A stretch of 64,000 nt of DNA, from contig CM036755.1 in assembly GCA_020796225.1 (NCBI GenBank), positions 11,799,994 through 11,863,993 on the forward strand, read 5' to 3'. Under the pieces are notes generated by a model. That model did no database searches, was not told where the DNA came from, and worked only from the letters and a program-made list of their open reading frames with translations. Position 1 is the first letter of the stretch; each line of letters starts with the position of its first letter. The position numbers and the translations under genes were made by a program. Below, piece by piece: positions 52,402-61,737 of this stretch. This stretch comes from Arion vulgaris (Eukaryota; Mollusca; Gastropoda; Stylommatophora; Arionidae).

Positions 52402-53905
52402 ACCCACATGTCAGTCCAAGAACTACATGTACTATATGGAGATGTACATGGACTCCAGCTGACCACTAACTACTTAAGAAGTATACAAGTCGATGTCAGT
52501 CTAAGATTAGCTATATGGAGATGTACATGGACTTGGCTGACCACTAACTACTTAAGAAGTATACAAGTCGATGTCAGTCTAAGATTAGCTATATGAAGAT
52601 GTACATGGACTTGGCCGACCACTAACTACTTAAGAAGTATACAAGTCGATGTCAGTCCCAAAATTAGCTATATGAAGATGTACATGGACTTGGCCGACCA
52701 CTAACTACTTAAGAAGTATACAAGTCGATGTCAGTCCAAGATTAGCTATATGGAGATGTACATGGACTCTGGCTGACCACTAACTACTTAAGAAGTACAC
52801 AAGTCGATGTCAGTCTAAGATTAGCTATATGGAGATGTACATGGACTTGGCTGACCACTAACTACTTAAGAAGTATACAAGTCGATGTCAGTCCAAGATT
52901 AGCTATATGGAGATGTACATGGACTCCGGCTGACCACTAACTACTTAAGAAGTACACAAGTCGATGTCAGTCTAAGATTAGCTATATGGAGATGTACATG
53001 GACTTGGCTGACCACTAACTACTTAAGAAGTATACAAGTCGATGTCAGTCTAAGATTAGCTATATGAAGATGTACATGGACTCTGGCTGACCACTAACTA
53101 CTTAAGAAGTATACAAGTCGATGTCAGTCCAAGATTAGCTATATGGAGATGTACATGGACTCTGGCTGACCACTAACTACTTAAGAAGTATACAAGTCGA
53201 TGTCAGTCCAAGATTAGCTATATGGAGATGTACATCGGCTGACCACTAACTACTTAAGAAGTACACAAGTCGATGTCAGTCTAAGATTAGCTATATGAAG
53301 ATGTACATGGACTTGGCCGACCACTAACTACTTAAGAAGTATACAAGTCGATGTCAGTCTAAGATTAGCTATATGGAGATGTACATGGACTTGGCTGACC
53401 ACTAACTACTTAAGAAGTACACAAGTCGATGTCAGTCTAAGATTAGCTATATGAAGATGTACATGGACTTGGCCGACCACTAACTACTTAAGAAGTATAC
53501 AAGTCGATGTCAGTCTAAGATTAGCTATATGGAGATGTACATGGACTCCGGCTGACCACTAACTACTTAAGAAGTATACAAGTTGATGTCAGTCCAAGAT
53601 TAGCTATATGAAGATGTACATGGACTTGGCCGACCACTAACTACTTAAGAAGTATACAAGTTGATGTCAGTCCAAGATTAGCTATATGAAGATGTACATG
53701 GACTCTGGCTGACCACTAACTACTTAAGAAGTATACAAGTCGATGTCAGTCTAAGATTAGCTATATGGAGATGTACATGGACTCCGGCCGACCACTAACT
53801 ACTTAAGAAGTATACAAGTTGATGTCAGTCCAAGATTAGCTATATGGAGATGTACATGGACTCCGGCTGACCACTAACTACTTAAGAAGTATACAAGTCG
53901 ATGTC
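52402..53905. repeat. 78-bp minisatellite, about 19 copies
   Basis: Unit aactacttaagaagtataca + agtcgatgtcagtctaagat + tagctatatggagatgtaca + tggacttggctgaccact. Variants: ctccggc, ctctggc (79 bp), tatgaag/tatggag. The 26-codon period creates short spurious ORFs. Confidence 0.95.
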
Positions 53906-53996
53906 TGAAAACTTTGGAAGAAGAAGAATGTTTTAACATTAAATACAATCTTAATTTAATTCATATAATTGATTTTGATTGAATGATTGTTTTCAG

Positions 53997-54066
53997 ATAT
54001 GCACAGAAGATTGTCTATGAGGTCAGCTACAAGGTTGGTTATCGCAGAAAGTGCAACGACAATTAA
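53997..54066 (+). CDS. Exon 17, end of EMI-like domain and stop
   Basis: Acceptor TTTTCAG|A (phase 2). Reads K-Y-A-Q-K-I-V-Y-E-V-S-Y-K-V-G-Y-R-R-K-C-N-D-N, then TAA (54064-54066). The V-Y-x-V-x-Y-K-x-x-Y-R run matches the tyrosine ladder of EMI domains, but the usual terminal C-C-P-G-W/F is missing; the protein ends at a single Cys plus three residues. Confidence 0.88.
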
Positions 54067-54077
54067 CATTGTCTAAT

Positions 54078-54240
54078 CTTCTTCTTCTTTGCATTCGTTC
54101 TTTACAACCAATTTAAATCACTCTTTGTGATATGTTTGATCTTTGCCAAGAATGTGTATACGTTGCACATTGGTTTGGTAGGCCAATAAAGGCATAGGCT
54201 TCTACACGTTTAGGACATGTGCATCCGATTTCAACCAAAC
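54078..54240 (-). mobile_element. SINE A insertion in the 3' UTR, 12-bp target-site duplication
   Basis: Flanked by acattgtctaat at 54066-54077 (its first base is the last base of the stop codon) and 54241-54252. 5'-truncated SINE A on the minus strand, with the GAA tail at the left. Confidence 0.92.
54185..54190 (+). promoter_or_regulatory. AATAAA inside SINE A (possible poly(A) signal)
   Basis: Canonical hexamer 119 bp after the stop, supplied by the insertion. Confidence 0.4.
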
Positions 54241-54249
54241 ACATTGTCT

Positions 54250-54255
54250 AATAAA
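54250..54255 (+). promoter_or_regulatory. AATAAA poly(A) signal of the EGF gene
   Basis: Canonical hexamer 184 bp after the stop. It overlaps the right copy of the target-site duplication, so before the insertion it would have lain only about 9 bases after the stop codon. An AT-rich stretch follows. Confidence 0.6.
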
Positions 54256-54354
54256 GAACATAACACTTATTATTATTATATATATAGTTTAAAAATCAAC
54301 TTAAAGTTGTCAGATTGGTCTTCTTTATGTTGTTGCTATTTTGTTTGTATATGT

Positions 54355-54490
54355 TCTTCTCAACCATTTTGAAAATTCTTATTCAGATATATAAACAGTC
54401 TTTGCCAAGAACAATTAGAGCGTTGCCCCATTTGGCCTCTACTAGCGTAGGACAAGTGCATTCGATACAAAGGTTTTCGGTCTAGGTCTT
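54355..54490 (-). mobile_element. Degenerate SINE A-like remnant
   Basis: ctttgccaagaacaattaga, gcgtt and gacaagtgcattcgat follow the order of 54078-54240 with heavy divergence. Confidence 0.5.
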
Positions 54491-54734
54491 CTTTATATTA
54501 TTTGTATTCTTTTGTCAAGGCAAATATTGTCTTCTTCTGCAATGATTCAGCAGCAATTGGGCACTTGCCCCTCGGCTCATTGAATGGCAGGTTACAGTAT
54601 GAGTGGATGTCGTCTTTAGAGGTTTCCAACCTCCCATAGACTCACGTGGATCTACTGCCCTGGGCATGCGGGTGTTTGCAGCAATGAGAGAGTAGAGAGG
54701 CCTGCATCAAAAGCATAAATTGTTGAGAGTTTAG

Positions 54735-55165
54735 GATAGATAAGGGGGATGTTCTTCGGTCTCTTGGCAAGCTACTGTTGGATGAGGATATTATAAAGGG
54801 GGATGTTCTTCGGTCTCTTGGCAAGCTACTGTTGGATGAGGATATTATAAAGGGGGATGTTCTTCGGTCTCTTGGCAAGCTACTGTTGTATGAGGATATT
54901 ATAAAGGGGGATGTTCTTCGGTCTCTTGGCAAGCTACTGTTGGATGAGGATATTATAAAGGGGGATGTTCTTCGGTCTCTTGGCAAGCTACTGTTGGATG
55001 AGGATATTATAAAGGGGGATGTTCTTCGGTCTCTTGGCAAGCTACTGTTGGATGAGGATATTATAAAGCGGGATGTTCTTCGGTCTCTTGGCAAGCTACT
55101 GTTGGATGAGGATATTATAAAGGGGGATGTTCTTCGGTCTCTTGGCAAGCTACTGTTGGATGAAG
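54735..55165. repeat. 54-bp minisatellite, 8 copies
   Basis: Unit gggggatgttcttcggtctc + ttggcaagctactgttggat + gaggatattataaa. The 18-codon period gives open frames on both strands (fake D-V-L-R-S-L-G-K-L-L-L repeats). Confidence 0.95.
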
Positions 55166-55520
55166 ACATTAAAACTGATGTTGAATCAATAGAGTGATTT
55201 AAGAAGTTTGGAATTATATGTTGTGCAAGTAGAACTGGATGTCTGAAGGGCAGAGAGAGGAGTGTTTAACAGCGAGCCTCTGGAACCATCAGTATGTAAA
55301 CCCTTCAACATCTGTTGGGGGAGATTGAGCACCTATGGGTCTGACTGAAATACTGTGACGTCAGTTCAGTAACTAATAACCAATAACCTTATTGCAATGT
55401 AGATAAAATATTGAATAACTGGGGTGTCTTGTTTTATTTAAACGGTTCAGATTGTTCATTTGAGGATCATCTTCATCACACATGTCCATAATTGCTCCAA
55501 TCTCCTCCCATTCAGATTCA
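55166..55520. other. Intergenic stretch without recognised features
   Basis: No coding, RNA or repeat signal seen between the 54-bp and 24-bp arrays. Confidence 0.6.
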
Positions 55521-55527
55521 GACAAAC

Positions 55528-55964
55528 AATGACAAATTAACAAACACTTGTCATGACAAATTAACAAACACTTGTCATGACAAATTAACAAACACTTGTC
55601 ATGACAAATTAACAAACACTTGTCATGACAAATTAACAAACACTTGTCATGACAAATTAACAAACACTTGTCATGACAAATTAACAAACACTTGTCATGA
55701 CAAATTAACAAACACTTGTCATGACAAATTAACAAACACTTGTCATGACAAATTAACAAACACTTGTCATGACAAATTAACAAACACTTGTCATGACAAA
55801 TTAACAAACACTTGTCATGAAAAATTAACAAACACTTGTCATGACAAATTAACAAACACTTGTCATGACAAATTAACAAACACTTGTCATGACAAATTGA
55901 CAAACACTTGTCATGACAAATTAACAAACACTTGTCATGACAAATTAACAAACACTTGTCATAG
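55528..55964. repeat. 24-bp minisatellite with 12-bp palindrome, about 18 copies
   Basis: Unit acaaattaacaaacacttgt + catg. Each junction forms ttgtcatgacaa, a perfect 12-bp palindrome. The 8-codon period keeps frames open. Confidence 0.95.
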
Positions 55965-55974
55965 TTTGTGTATA

Positions 55975-56864
55975 CTGTAACTGGATTTGGTACTAAAATA
56001 TATCATGAGTAAGAACATTGTTCTCACCAGCTTTACAACCATTGTGAAACTAATCCAGAACACTGCTTGTCAGATTCACAACCCTGTCTCCATTAATTTC
56101 ACAGCGATGTTGAAACCACTTGAATGGAAGATCTTTGTTAGTTAATCACAGTCAATTTCACAGCCCAGAGCACATTCTGCAGTCATGTCCATCATACATA
56201 CACGAATGAAACAAAACATGGCCTCATAAACGAAGCTTTCAGAGAAAGTTAAGGGGAACTCTCAAGGAACTCATATAGGGTTCTGGGAACTCTATATGGC
56301 CTATGTTATGGTTTAGACAAACATATGAAACCAAAAGCAAAAAAGAAGAAGAATTTCATAGCAAGATTGAAACCACTTGAATAAAAAGAAACTTTGTATA
56401 ACAAATGATGATAACAGCTTCACATGAGATGATGGCATCCATTAGTCTTGAGAGTCCAAGGTGAATTTTATGTCTGCTTTTTCCTGGCAAAGTCATATTG
56501 TAAATGCTATTTAGAAACAAGATTCTAGGTTTGCTAAAATATAAGTACAATGTTTTGGAACTAAAAACTAATTCCACCCAGTGCCAAAAAACTCAGTAGT
56601 GAATCAGTAAAATGAAATTAATTAAGAGCTAGATAATAACTCTAGTTAAAATGAAAAAGAAGGTGATGAAATAATAATTATCATGTGATTCAAACATGCA
56701 ATAAAAATCATATTCTCTGAGTACAATGTATTTTTTTTATTGTTCAGTATTTTTAAAAATGTATCAGGATAGATATTTTTTGATGAATAATATCCAAATT
56801 AACTTAAATAATTGTCCTAAAACATGAAAAATTAACTTGAAAGATTCATGAATAATACTTCAGT
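55975..56864. other. AT-rich intergenic stretch without recognised features
   Basis: Apart from a diverged internal duplication (gttgaaaccacttgaatgga near 56112; attgaaaccacttgaataaa near 56365), I see nothing. Confidence 0.6.
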
Positions 56865-56876
56865 ATATTCTCTCTA

Positions 56877-57376
56877 TCTATCTAAAACATCGTTGCTGAA
56901 TATGAGAAGCATTATCTGCAACAAGTCCTTGTCAATCCCAATCAGAATGCAAGTTATTCAGTGCTACATAGAACCAATACTGAGATATGGATGCGAGTCA
57001 TGGACAATGAACACATAGATCAAAAAATCTCTGAGGGCCATAGAAATGTCGTTTTACCGAAGAATGATGAGAATCCCATGGACTGCTAAAATGACTAATG
57101 TTGAGGTGTTGAATGAGATAAAGCTTATCATCAATATAAGAAAGAGGCGGTAATCATTTTTCGGGCATGTGATAAGGAGGGGAGGTTTAGAACACATTGT
57201 GACAACTGGTAAAATCGAGGGTAGACAAGACAGAGGAAGACAGAGAGAAAATTTTGGATAGCCTGACTTCATGGCACGGTGAAACGTCAACATCTAAGTT
57301 GATAGCAAACACCAAAGACAGAGATTTGTGGAGATCCATGATCGCCTACGGCAGCGCAAGGCACCTGATGATGATG
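56877..57376 (+). mobile_element. RTE LINE, 5'-truncated 500-bp copy, 12-bp target-site duplication
   Basis: Flanked by atattctctcta at 56865-56876 and 57377-57388. Reads C-Y-I-E-P-I-L-R-Y-G-C-E-S-W-T, F-Y-R-R-M-M-R-I-P-W, N-V-E-V-L-N-E, with stops, then the (GATGAT)n tail at 57366-57376. Confidence 0.93.
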
Positions 57377-57429
57377 ATATTCTCTCTAAGAATATATATA
57401 TTTTTCTATACCTATTTATGGTTCTTCTT

Positions 57430-57740
57430 CTTCTTGAGTTCCCGGCCTAGACTGATGGACCAACTTTTATCATGAATTTTACTGTTGTTTTTAGGGACTC
57501 CGTTCCTCCGTACAGCTTTTTGCGAAGCTCTGTATGTTGTGGCCATGACTCTTTCCTTATACCTGCTAACCGTTGACAGTCTTGCAAGACATGTTCTGCC
57601 GTTATGTCTGCCATTTTGCAGGGACACAGGCTAGTTGTGCCAATTTTAAATTGATGGAACATGTGGGCTCTGAGCTTGTTGTGTCCGGTACGGAGGCGGG
57701 TATTTCTTTCATAATTTAACCAAATTGTCACAGTACTCAT
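57430..57740 (-). mobile_element. I-clade-like LINE C-terminal fragment (minus strand)
   Basis: The minus frame reads R-L-R-T-G-H-N-K-L-R-A-H-M, C-P-C-K-M-A-D-I-T-A-E-H-V-L-Q-D-C and W-P-Q-H-T-E-L-R-K-K-L-Y-G, the post-RNase-H knuckle region. Confidence 0.88.
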
Positions 57741-57814
57741 TTCTGTTTTCTAAAGAAATAGCTCTGTCTACTTTTGATGGAAAACTCAATTTTGCTCATT
57801 CCTAAAAGGGTTAA

Positions 57815-58038
57815 AAAATGTTAACATCACTAGAATAGATCAGGACTTCAATACGGATGCAGTTTAAAGTAATGTCAACATAACTAGAATAGATCAGGAC
57901 TTCAATACGGACACATTTTAAAGTAATGCCAACATAACTAGAATAGATCAGGACTTCAATATGGACACATTTTAAAGTAATGCCAACATAACTAGAATTG
58001 ATCAACATTCCTTCAATATGGACGCATTTTAAAGAAAT
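57815..58038. repeat. 54-bp minisatellite, about 4 copies
   Basis: Unit aatgccaacataactagaat + agatcaggacttcaatacgg + acacattttaaagt. Confidence 0.9.
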
Positions 58039-58039
58039 G

Positions 58040-58330
58040 CTATGGCCAAACAGGTAAAAACAAAGTACTGTAGTTTTACAATATATAAAAACAATAACAA
58101 TACACAGCAATGTTTAGTGAAAAGGCATTTATCAAGCAAAGAATACAAAGGCATTTATCAAGCAAAGAATACAAAAGGCATTTATCAAGCAAAGAATACA
58201 AAAGGCATTTATCAAGCAAAGAATACAAAAGAAGCAAAGAATACAAAAGAAGTGAAGAATTTCATGTCTTACACAGCACAGAACATATAAAATCAAACAA
58301 TAAGTTCCTAACAACCCTAAAGAAATGATA
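58040..58330. repeat. Interspersed repeat with 26-bp internal array
   Basis: Shares acaaagtact-tagttttac and ggcatttatcaagcaaa with 21300-21480; the segment aaaggcatttatcaagcaaa + gaatac is repeated four times here (58128-58228) but single there. Confidence 0.75.
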
Positions 58331-58372
58331 CAAAATTTGAAGAAAAAAAAACGTAATGCAAAGTTAACCAAA

Positions 58373-58833
58373 TTATTCCCTATTTATAAATGTTCTGTTC
58401 TTAACAAGATCAAATAAAGTATTAGTCAACTCATACCGAATGTTCTTCCAAGTTAAATGTGACGGAGGCTGACTTTCATCACCTGATTTAAATTCAAAAT
58501 GCTTACTGAGTTCAATAGCAAGGGCAGATTTAATGAGGCCGATACCTCCATATTGTTCCGACACTGGATGGTATACTCGACCAGTTTGTGGTAGCATACA
58601 CACATTCTGGGGCTCAAATTTCACTGTAAGTTTGTCTCCTGCTCCTCCGTAAGATAAAAGATCTGGTCCCGAGTCGATACCATTGATAATATGTGTATAC
58701 ACAACTGGAGTATCATCACAATTAATATAATTGTGCTCTCGACCACAGAGTGAAATATAGGGAAACTCCTCGGTGTAATTACCAGAAGTGTTCTTCTTCA
58801 GTCTCTTGAAGAAAAATATGAGAAAATCTTTGT
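58373..58833 (-). CDS. C8orf82: UPF0598 / C8orf82-like protein, last coding exon
   Basis: Minus strand: acceptor ATTACAG|AC (intron to the right of 58833), 153 codons plus a split codon, then TAA (58373-58375). Reads F-L-I-F-F-F-K-R-L, E-E-F-P-Y-I-S-L-C-G-R-E, P-V-V-Y-T-H-I-I, L-S-Y-G-G-A-G, V-K-F-E-P, G-R-V-Y-H-P, G-G-I-G-L-I-K-S-A-L-A-I-E-L-S and P-S-H-L-T-W. The family is conserved in metazoans and of unknown function. The N-terminal part of the family is missing; I found no convincing exon for it up to 64000. Convergent with the EGF gene. Confidence 0.92.
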
Positions 58834-58860
58834 CTGTAATAACAATAAAAAAACTATATT

Positions 58861-58865
<5 letters not shown>

Positions 58866-58890
<25 letters not shown>
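58866..58890. repeat. (AAT)n microsatellite
   Basis: taataataataat run in the UPF0598 intron. Confidence 0.9.
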
Positions 58891-58892
<2 letters not shown>

Positions 58893-58899
58893 CCTCTTG

Positions 58900-59160
58900 T
58901 GCCATTATACATTACATAGGGCCTGCAAGCAATCTCTCTATACATATCTAACCTGGGCAACCCGCTCAATCTCCTCCATGAAATAGAGACTGATATTTCT
59001 TGCCTCTCTCAGCAAATTTCGTTTCAGGGTCTCCTTCGGTCATTCTCTCTTTCTTGAACCCTTTGCATCCCATTTCAATGCCTGCTTTAATATTCGTTGA
59101 TCATTTCTTCTCAAGGTGTGTCCAACATATCTCCATTTTCTCCTTCTTATAACAGTTGTT
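58900..59160 (-). mobile_element. LINE RT C-terminal fragment (minus strand)
   Basis: The minus strand reads R-R-R-K-W-R-Y-V-G-H-T-L-R-R-N-D-Q-R-I, A-L-K-W-D-A-K-G and A-R-N-I-S-L-Y in broken frames. Confidence 0.78.
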
Positions 59161-59410
59161 ACTAGTGGTTGACCAGACATTTCTTCTCAAGGTGTGTTCA
59201 ACATATCTCCATCTTCTCCTTCTTATAACAGTTGTTACTAGTGGTTGACCAGACATTTCTTCTCACGGTGTGTTCAACATATCTCCATCTTCTCCTTCTT
59301 ATAACAGCTGTTACTGGTAGTTGTCCAGACATTTCTTCTCACAGTGTGTTCAACATATCTCCATCTTCTCTTTCTTATAACAGTTGTTAGTAGTAATTGA
59401 CCAGACATTT
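59155..59410. repeat. 76-bp minisatellite, about 4 copies, made of LINE sequence
   Basis: Unit acatttcttctcaaggtgtg + ttcaacatatctccatcttc + tccttcttataacagttgtt + actagtggttgaccag. It starts with the RRKWRYVGHTLR coding stretch of the adjacent LINE. Confidence 0.88.
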
Positions 59411-59514
59411 CTCTGATTTAACCACTTCTATATTAAACTATAAAAAACTATTTTAAAAACAATTTTTTTCTTGAGAAACAGGAATTTAACTTTTGCAATA
59501 AAAATCAATCATTG

Positions 59515-59775
59515 GTACATAAACGGAAAACCACGAGACTAGGCAACAACCTGGTAATAGTGTGACAACAAAAGAAGAAGAATATGATATCTGTCTGGAC
59601 GTTATTGGTACAAAAACAGAAAACCACAAGACTAGGTAACAAACTGGTAACAGTGTAATGACAAAAGAAGAAAAATATGATATCTATCTGGACGTTATTG
59701 GTACAAAAGCAGAAAATCACAAGACTAGGTAACAAACTGGTAACAGTGTAACGACAAAAGAAGAAAAATATATCT
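59515..59775 (+). repeat. About 92-bp repeat of a LINE 3' end, 3 copies
   Basis: Each copy contains acagaaaaccacaagactag, taacaaactggtaacagtgt and gacaaaagaagaa, i.e. the 3' end and GAA tail of the 4640-5160 LINE, followed by atatgatatctgtctggacg. Confidence 0.88.
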
Positions 59776-59824
59776 GTCTGGAAGTTGTTGGTATAAAAAC
59801 GGACACTTAAAATTAAAAAGATCA

Positions 59825-60330
59825 AACCAGTCTCATCGTCACCAAATAGCTTGTTCTGTGCAGAACTTTACCACCCTAACAGTCCAGAATCTCTCTCTCA
59901 AAGGCCAGATGTCCCACTTCTGCAGCCGCCATGCTCAAACCGTCAGTTACATCCAGAATCCATCTTCTTCGTGGTCTTTCTCTTCTTCTCTTTGCCGGGA
60001 TGCCTTCTTCCATTATCGTCTTCTCCAACCCTCCGTGTCTCTTTACATGTCCAAGATGCTTTAGGTTAGGTGGTGGATTAAGCCTCTATGTGGCCGAGGC
60101 ACGCCTCTTTCAAGACATATGTCTTCTTGGTTATATCAGGCAAGATGCTTTAATTTTCTCATTCTTATTTGTAGCATCAGCCAGTTTTCTTTGATTTTGT
60201 GTTCTTTCTGAATAGATCTATTTGTTCTCTTCTCTGTCCATGATATACGGAGGACTCTTCTGTAACACTTATATTCAAAAACACATATATGTTTTCCACT
60301 GTCTTGTTAAATGTCCGTGCTTACTTTGGT
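59825..60330 (-). mobile_element. LINE 3' fragment (minus strand)
   Basis: agcttgttctgtgcagaact, gtctctttacatgtccaaga and gaatagatctatttgttctc match 4290-4540 and 21843-22200. An unrelated 60-bp stretch (60064-60130) interrupts it. Confidence 0.68.
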
Positions 60331-60454
60331 ACTGGGAATTTACATGCTCCTAATATTCTGAGCTTTGAGAGCTGTGTAATTTCAGTAATTTTGTATACAT
60401 CTGAACGCTGGGTAAGAACAGAAATGAAACATCTAGACTGTAATTATTTCATAC

Positions 60455-60895
60455 ATATTCTCTCTCTCTCTCGCTTGTGCCTTTTTAACACCGGCTGTGG
60501 CATAGGACCTTAACCAACTCATGATAAAACTAGTCACAACAGAGATGAAGTGTCTACGCAGAATGCTGGGTGTAACAAGAAGAGACCGGTTGAGAAATGA
60601 AGACATCAGGAAAAAGTGGGTACAACATCAGTACTAGACTTCATCAAGAAACAACAAATTAAATGGTTCGGTCACGTAAGCAGATTACCATCAGACAGTG
60701 CACCCCAAATAGCAATGCTGCTCAGATACAATGGGTACAAAGCAAAAGGCCGGCCACGCAAAGATGGACCTCAGAGATAACAGAGGCGACGAAAGAGACT
60801 ATCTACGAAGCGCATACTAGGGCCCGTTTTAGAAATCTCTTCCTGACCTGACGCTGTGAGGCATACAGGATTCGAGAAAGAAAGAAAGAAAGAAT
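60455..60895 (+). mobile_element. LINE RT C-terminal fragment
   Basis: T-E-M-K-C-L-R-R-M-L-G-V-T-R-R-D-R-L, Q-Q-I-K-W-F-G-H-V, Q-I-Q-W-V-Q-S-K-R-P-A-T-Q (frameshifted) and E-A-T-K-E-T-I-Y-E-A-H-T-R-A-R-F-R-N, ending in (GAAA)n at 60875-60893. A short unrelated minus fragment is at the left edge (60455-60525). Confidence 0.8.
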
Positions 60896-61079
60896 GATAA
60901 GTCTTGTTATTGTTAGCTATCTCTTCCAGCTACTCCATATATCTTTATTCTCTGCCTCCATATATTTTCTCCGTGTATTTCTAAGCTTCTCTCTTTTTTA
61001 TTTCCTGCAGGCATCAGGTAAGAGCCTTCTTGTTATACGAGTATTACTCTTATGTTTTCTCAACATGTCCTATCCAGTC

Positions 61080-61300
61080 TTCACTCATACATCATCATCA
61101 AGTAGCTTGTCCCTTCTGGAACTTGGCCCCCATGACAGCAGTTTGAAAAACTCTCTGTTCTGTGCCAGCTGACCGGCGTCAGCAGCAGTCATTCTCAGAT
61201 TGTCAAAGACATCTTGCACCCATCGTCTTCTAGGTCTTCTTCTTCTTCCACGCACCATTCCCTCCAAAATGATCTCCACTAGGCATGCATGTCGTTTGAT
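61080..61300 (-). mobile_element. LINE 3' fragment (minus strand, GATGATGA tail)
   Basis: The minus frame reads R-G-R-R-R-R-P-R-R-R-W-V-Q-D-V, L-R-M-T-A-A-D-A-G-Q-L-A-Q-N-R-E-F-F, then the (GATGAT) tail. Confidence 0.8.
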
Positions 61301-61383
61301 GTGTCTGAAATATCACTCAAATATATTGAAGACATATTGTGTATGTTTAGTCTGTCCTGAGGTTTTTTATAAAATATATACAG

Positions 61384-61516
61384 ACTCACATAACTCTGAA
61401 TTATGTACAAATTCAACTGTTACCTTTAAAGCAGGATGTAAAATTCTTGATTCTGGCATCGTCCAGGAACAACTAACAGAAAAAAATGGTTCAACATGTT
61501 TAGTGGTCAGCTGCAG
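61384..61516 (+). CDS. Possible orphan cysteine-containing exon
   Basis: Candidate acceptor ATACAG|AC after a T-rich stretch and donor CAG|GTGTTT; phase 1 to 2; 43 codons. Reads E-L-C-T-N-S-T-V-T-F-K-A-G-C-K and N-G-S-T-C-L-V-V-S-C, four cysteines in a pattern loosely like a small extracellular module. It lies in DNA with no recognised repeat. No partner exon on this strand was found nearby. It could equally be chance. Confidence 0.25.
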
Positions 61517-61592
61517 GTGTTTTGAGATAATACAAAACATATTATATTGCTATTTATATACTCTGATCTCACTTAATGATATAAACTTCAAG

Positions 61593-61732
61593 TACATCTG
61601 AAGTCAGAGAAGGCAAAGGACACAGATAAAAAGGAAAGTGGGCCTTCATGCAAAAATCAGTCAGAAGCGCTATACTAGGTGCCCTGACTTTGTCTGAATT
61701 CATAGCGGACAAACTAAGACAAAGAAGAAGAA
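61593..61732 (+). mobile_element. SINE B copy (plus strand)
   Basis: acatctgaagtcagagaagg, cttcatgcaaaaatcagtca, gccctgact and gaattcatag in SINE B order, then a GAA-rich end. No clear duplication. Confidence 0.82.
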
Positions 61733-61737
61733 AATGT

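Larger units (their letters stand above)
49702..53996 (+). other. Intron 16
   Basis: 4295 bp, GT...AG, with LINE fragments, SINE C pieces, a fold-back element with a nested LINE, and a 78-bp array ending 91 bp before the last exon. Confidence 0.88.
98..54066 (+). other. Multi-exon gene: EGF-repeat protein with EMI-like C-terminus (3' part)
   Basis: Seventeen exons joined at 98-182, 4139-4258, 5539-5661, 7898-8014, 11273-11395, 13626-13748, 17007-17129, 20164-20286, 25007-25132, 25807-25938, 27223-27411, 30135-30230, 33612-33734, 40756-40848, 43005-43110, 49585-49701 and 53997-54066 give 663 in-frame codons including the stop. Exons 2-14 all begin and end in phase 1, as is usual for EGF-module exons. 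Order: ten EGF-like modules (the first partial), then six short EGF modules of WIF-1/VWDE type, then an EMI-like tail. Such proteins are secreted or extracellular-matrix proteins; calcium stabilises the cbEGF rods. Codons split by introns give sensible residues at every join (GAT/GAC=D before I/V-D-E-C; CCN=P before V/I-C). The nearest named relatives would be VWDE-like or fibrillin-like proteins, but I cannot name an orthologue. The N-terminal exons and the signal peptide are outside the window. Confidence 0.9.

Noticed and set aside
54642..55980. Repeat ORFs with L-L-I-C-H-D-K-C or D-V-L-R-S-L-G-K units
   Set aside because: 54-bp and 24-bp arrays, both multiples of three; intergenic, with equally open opposite strands.
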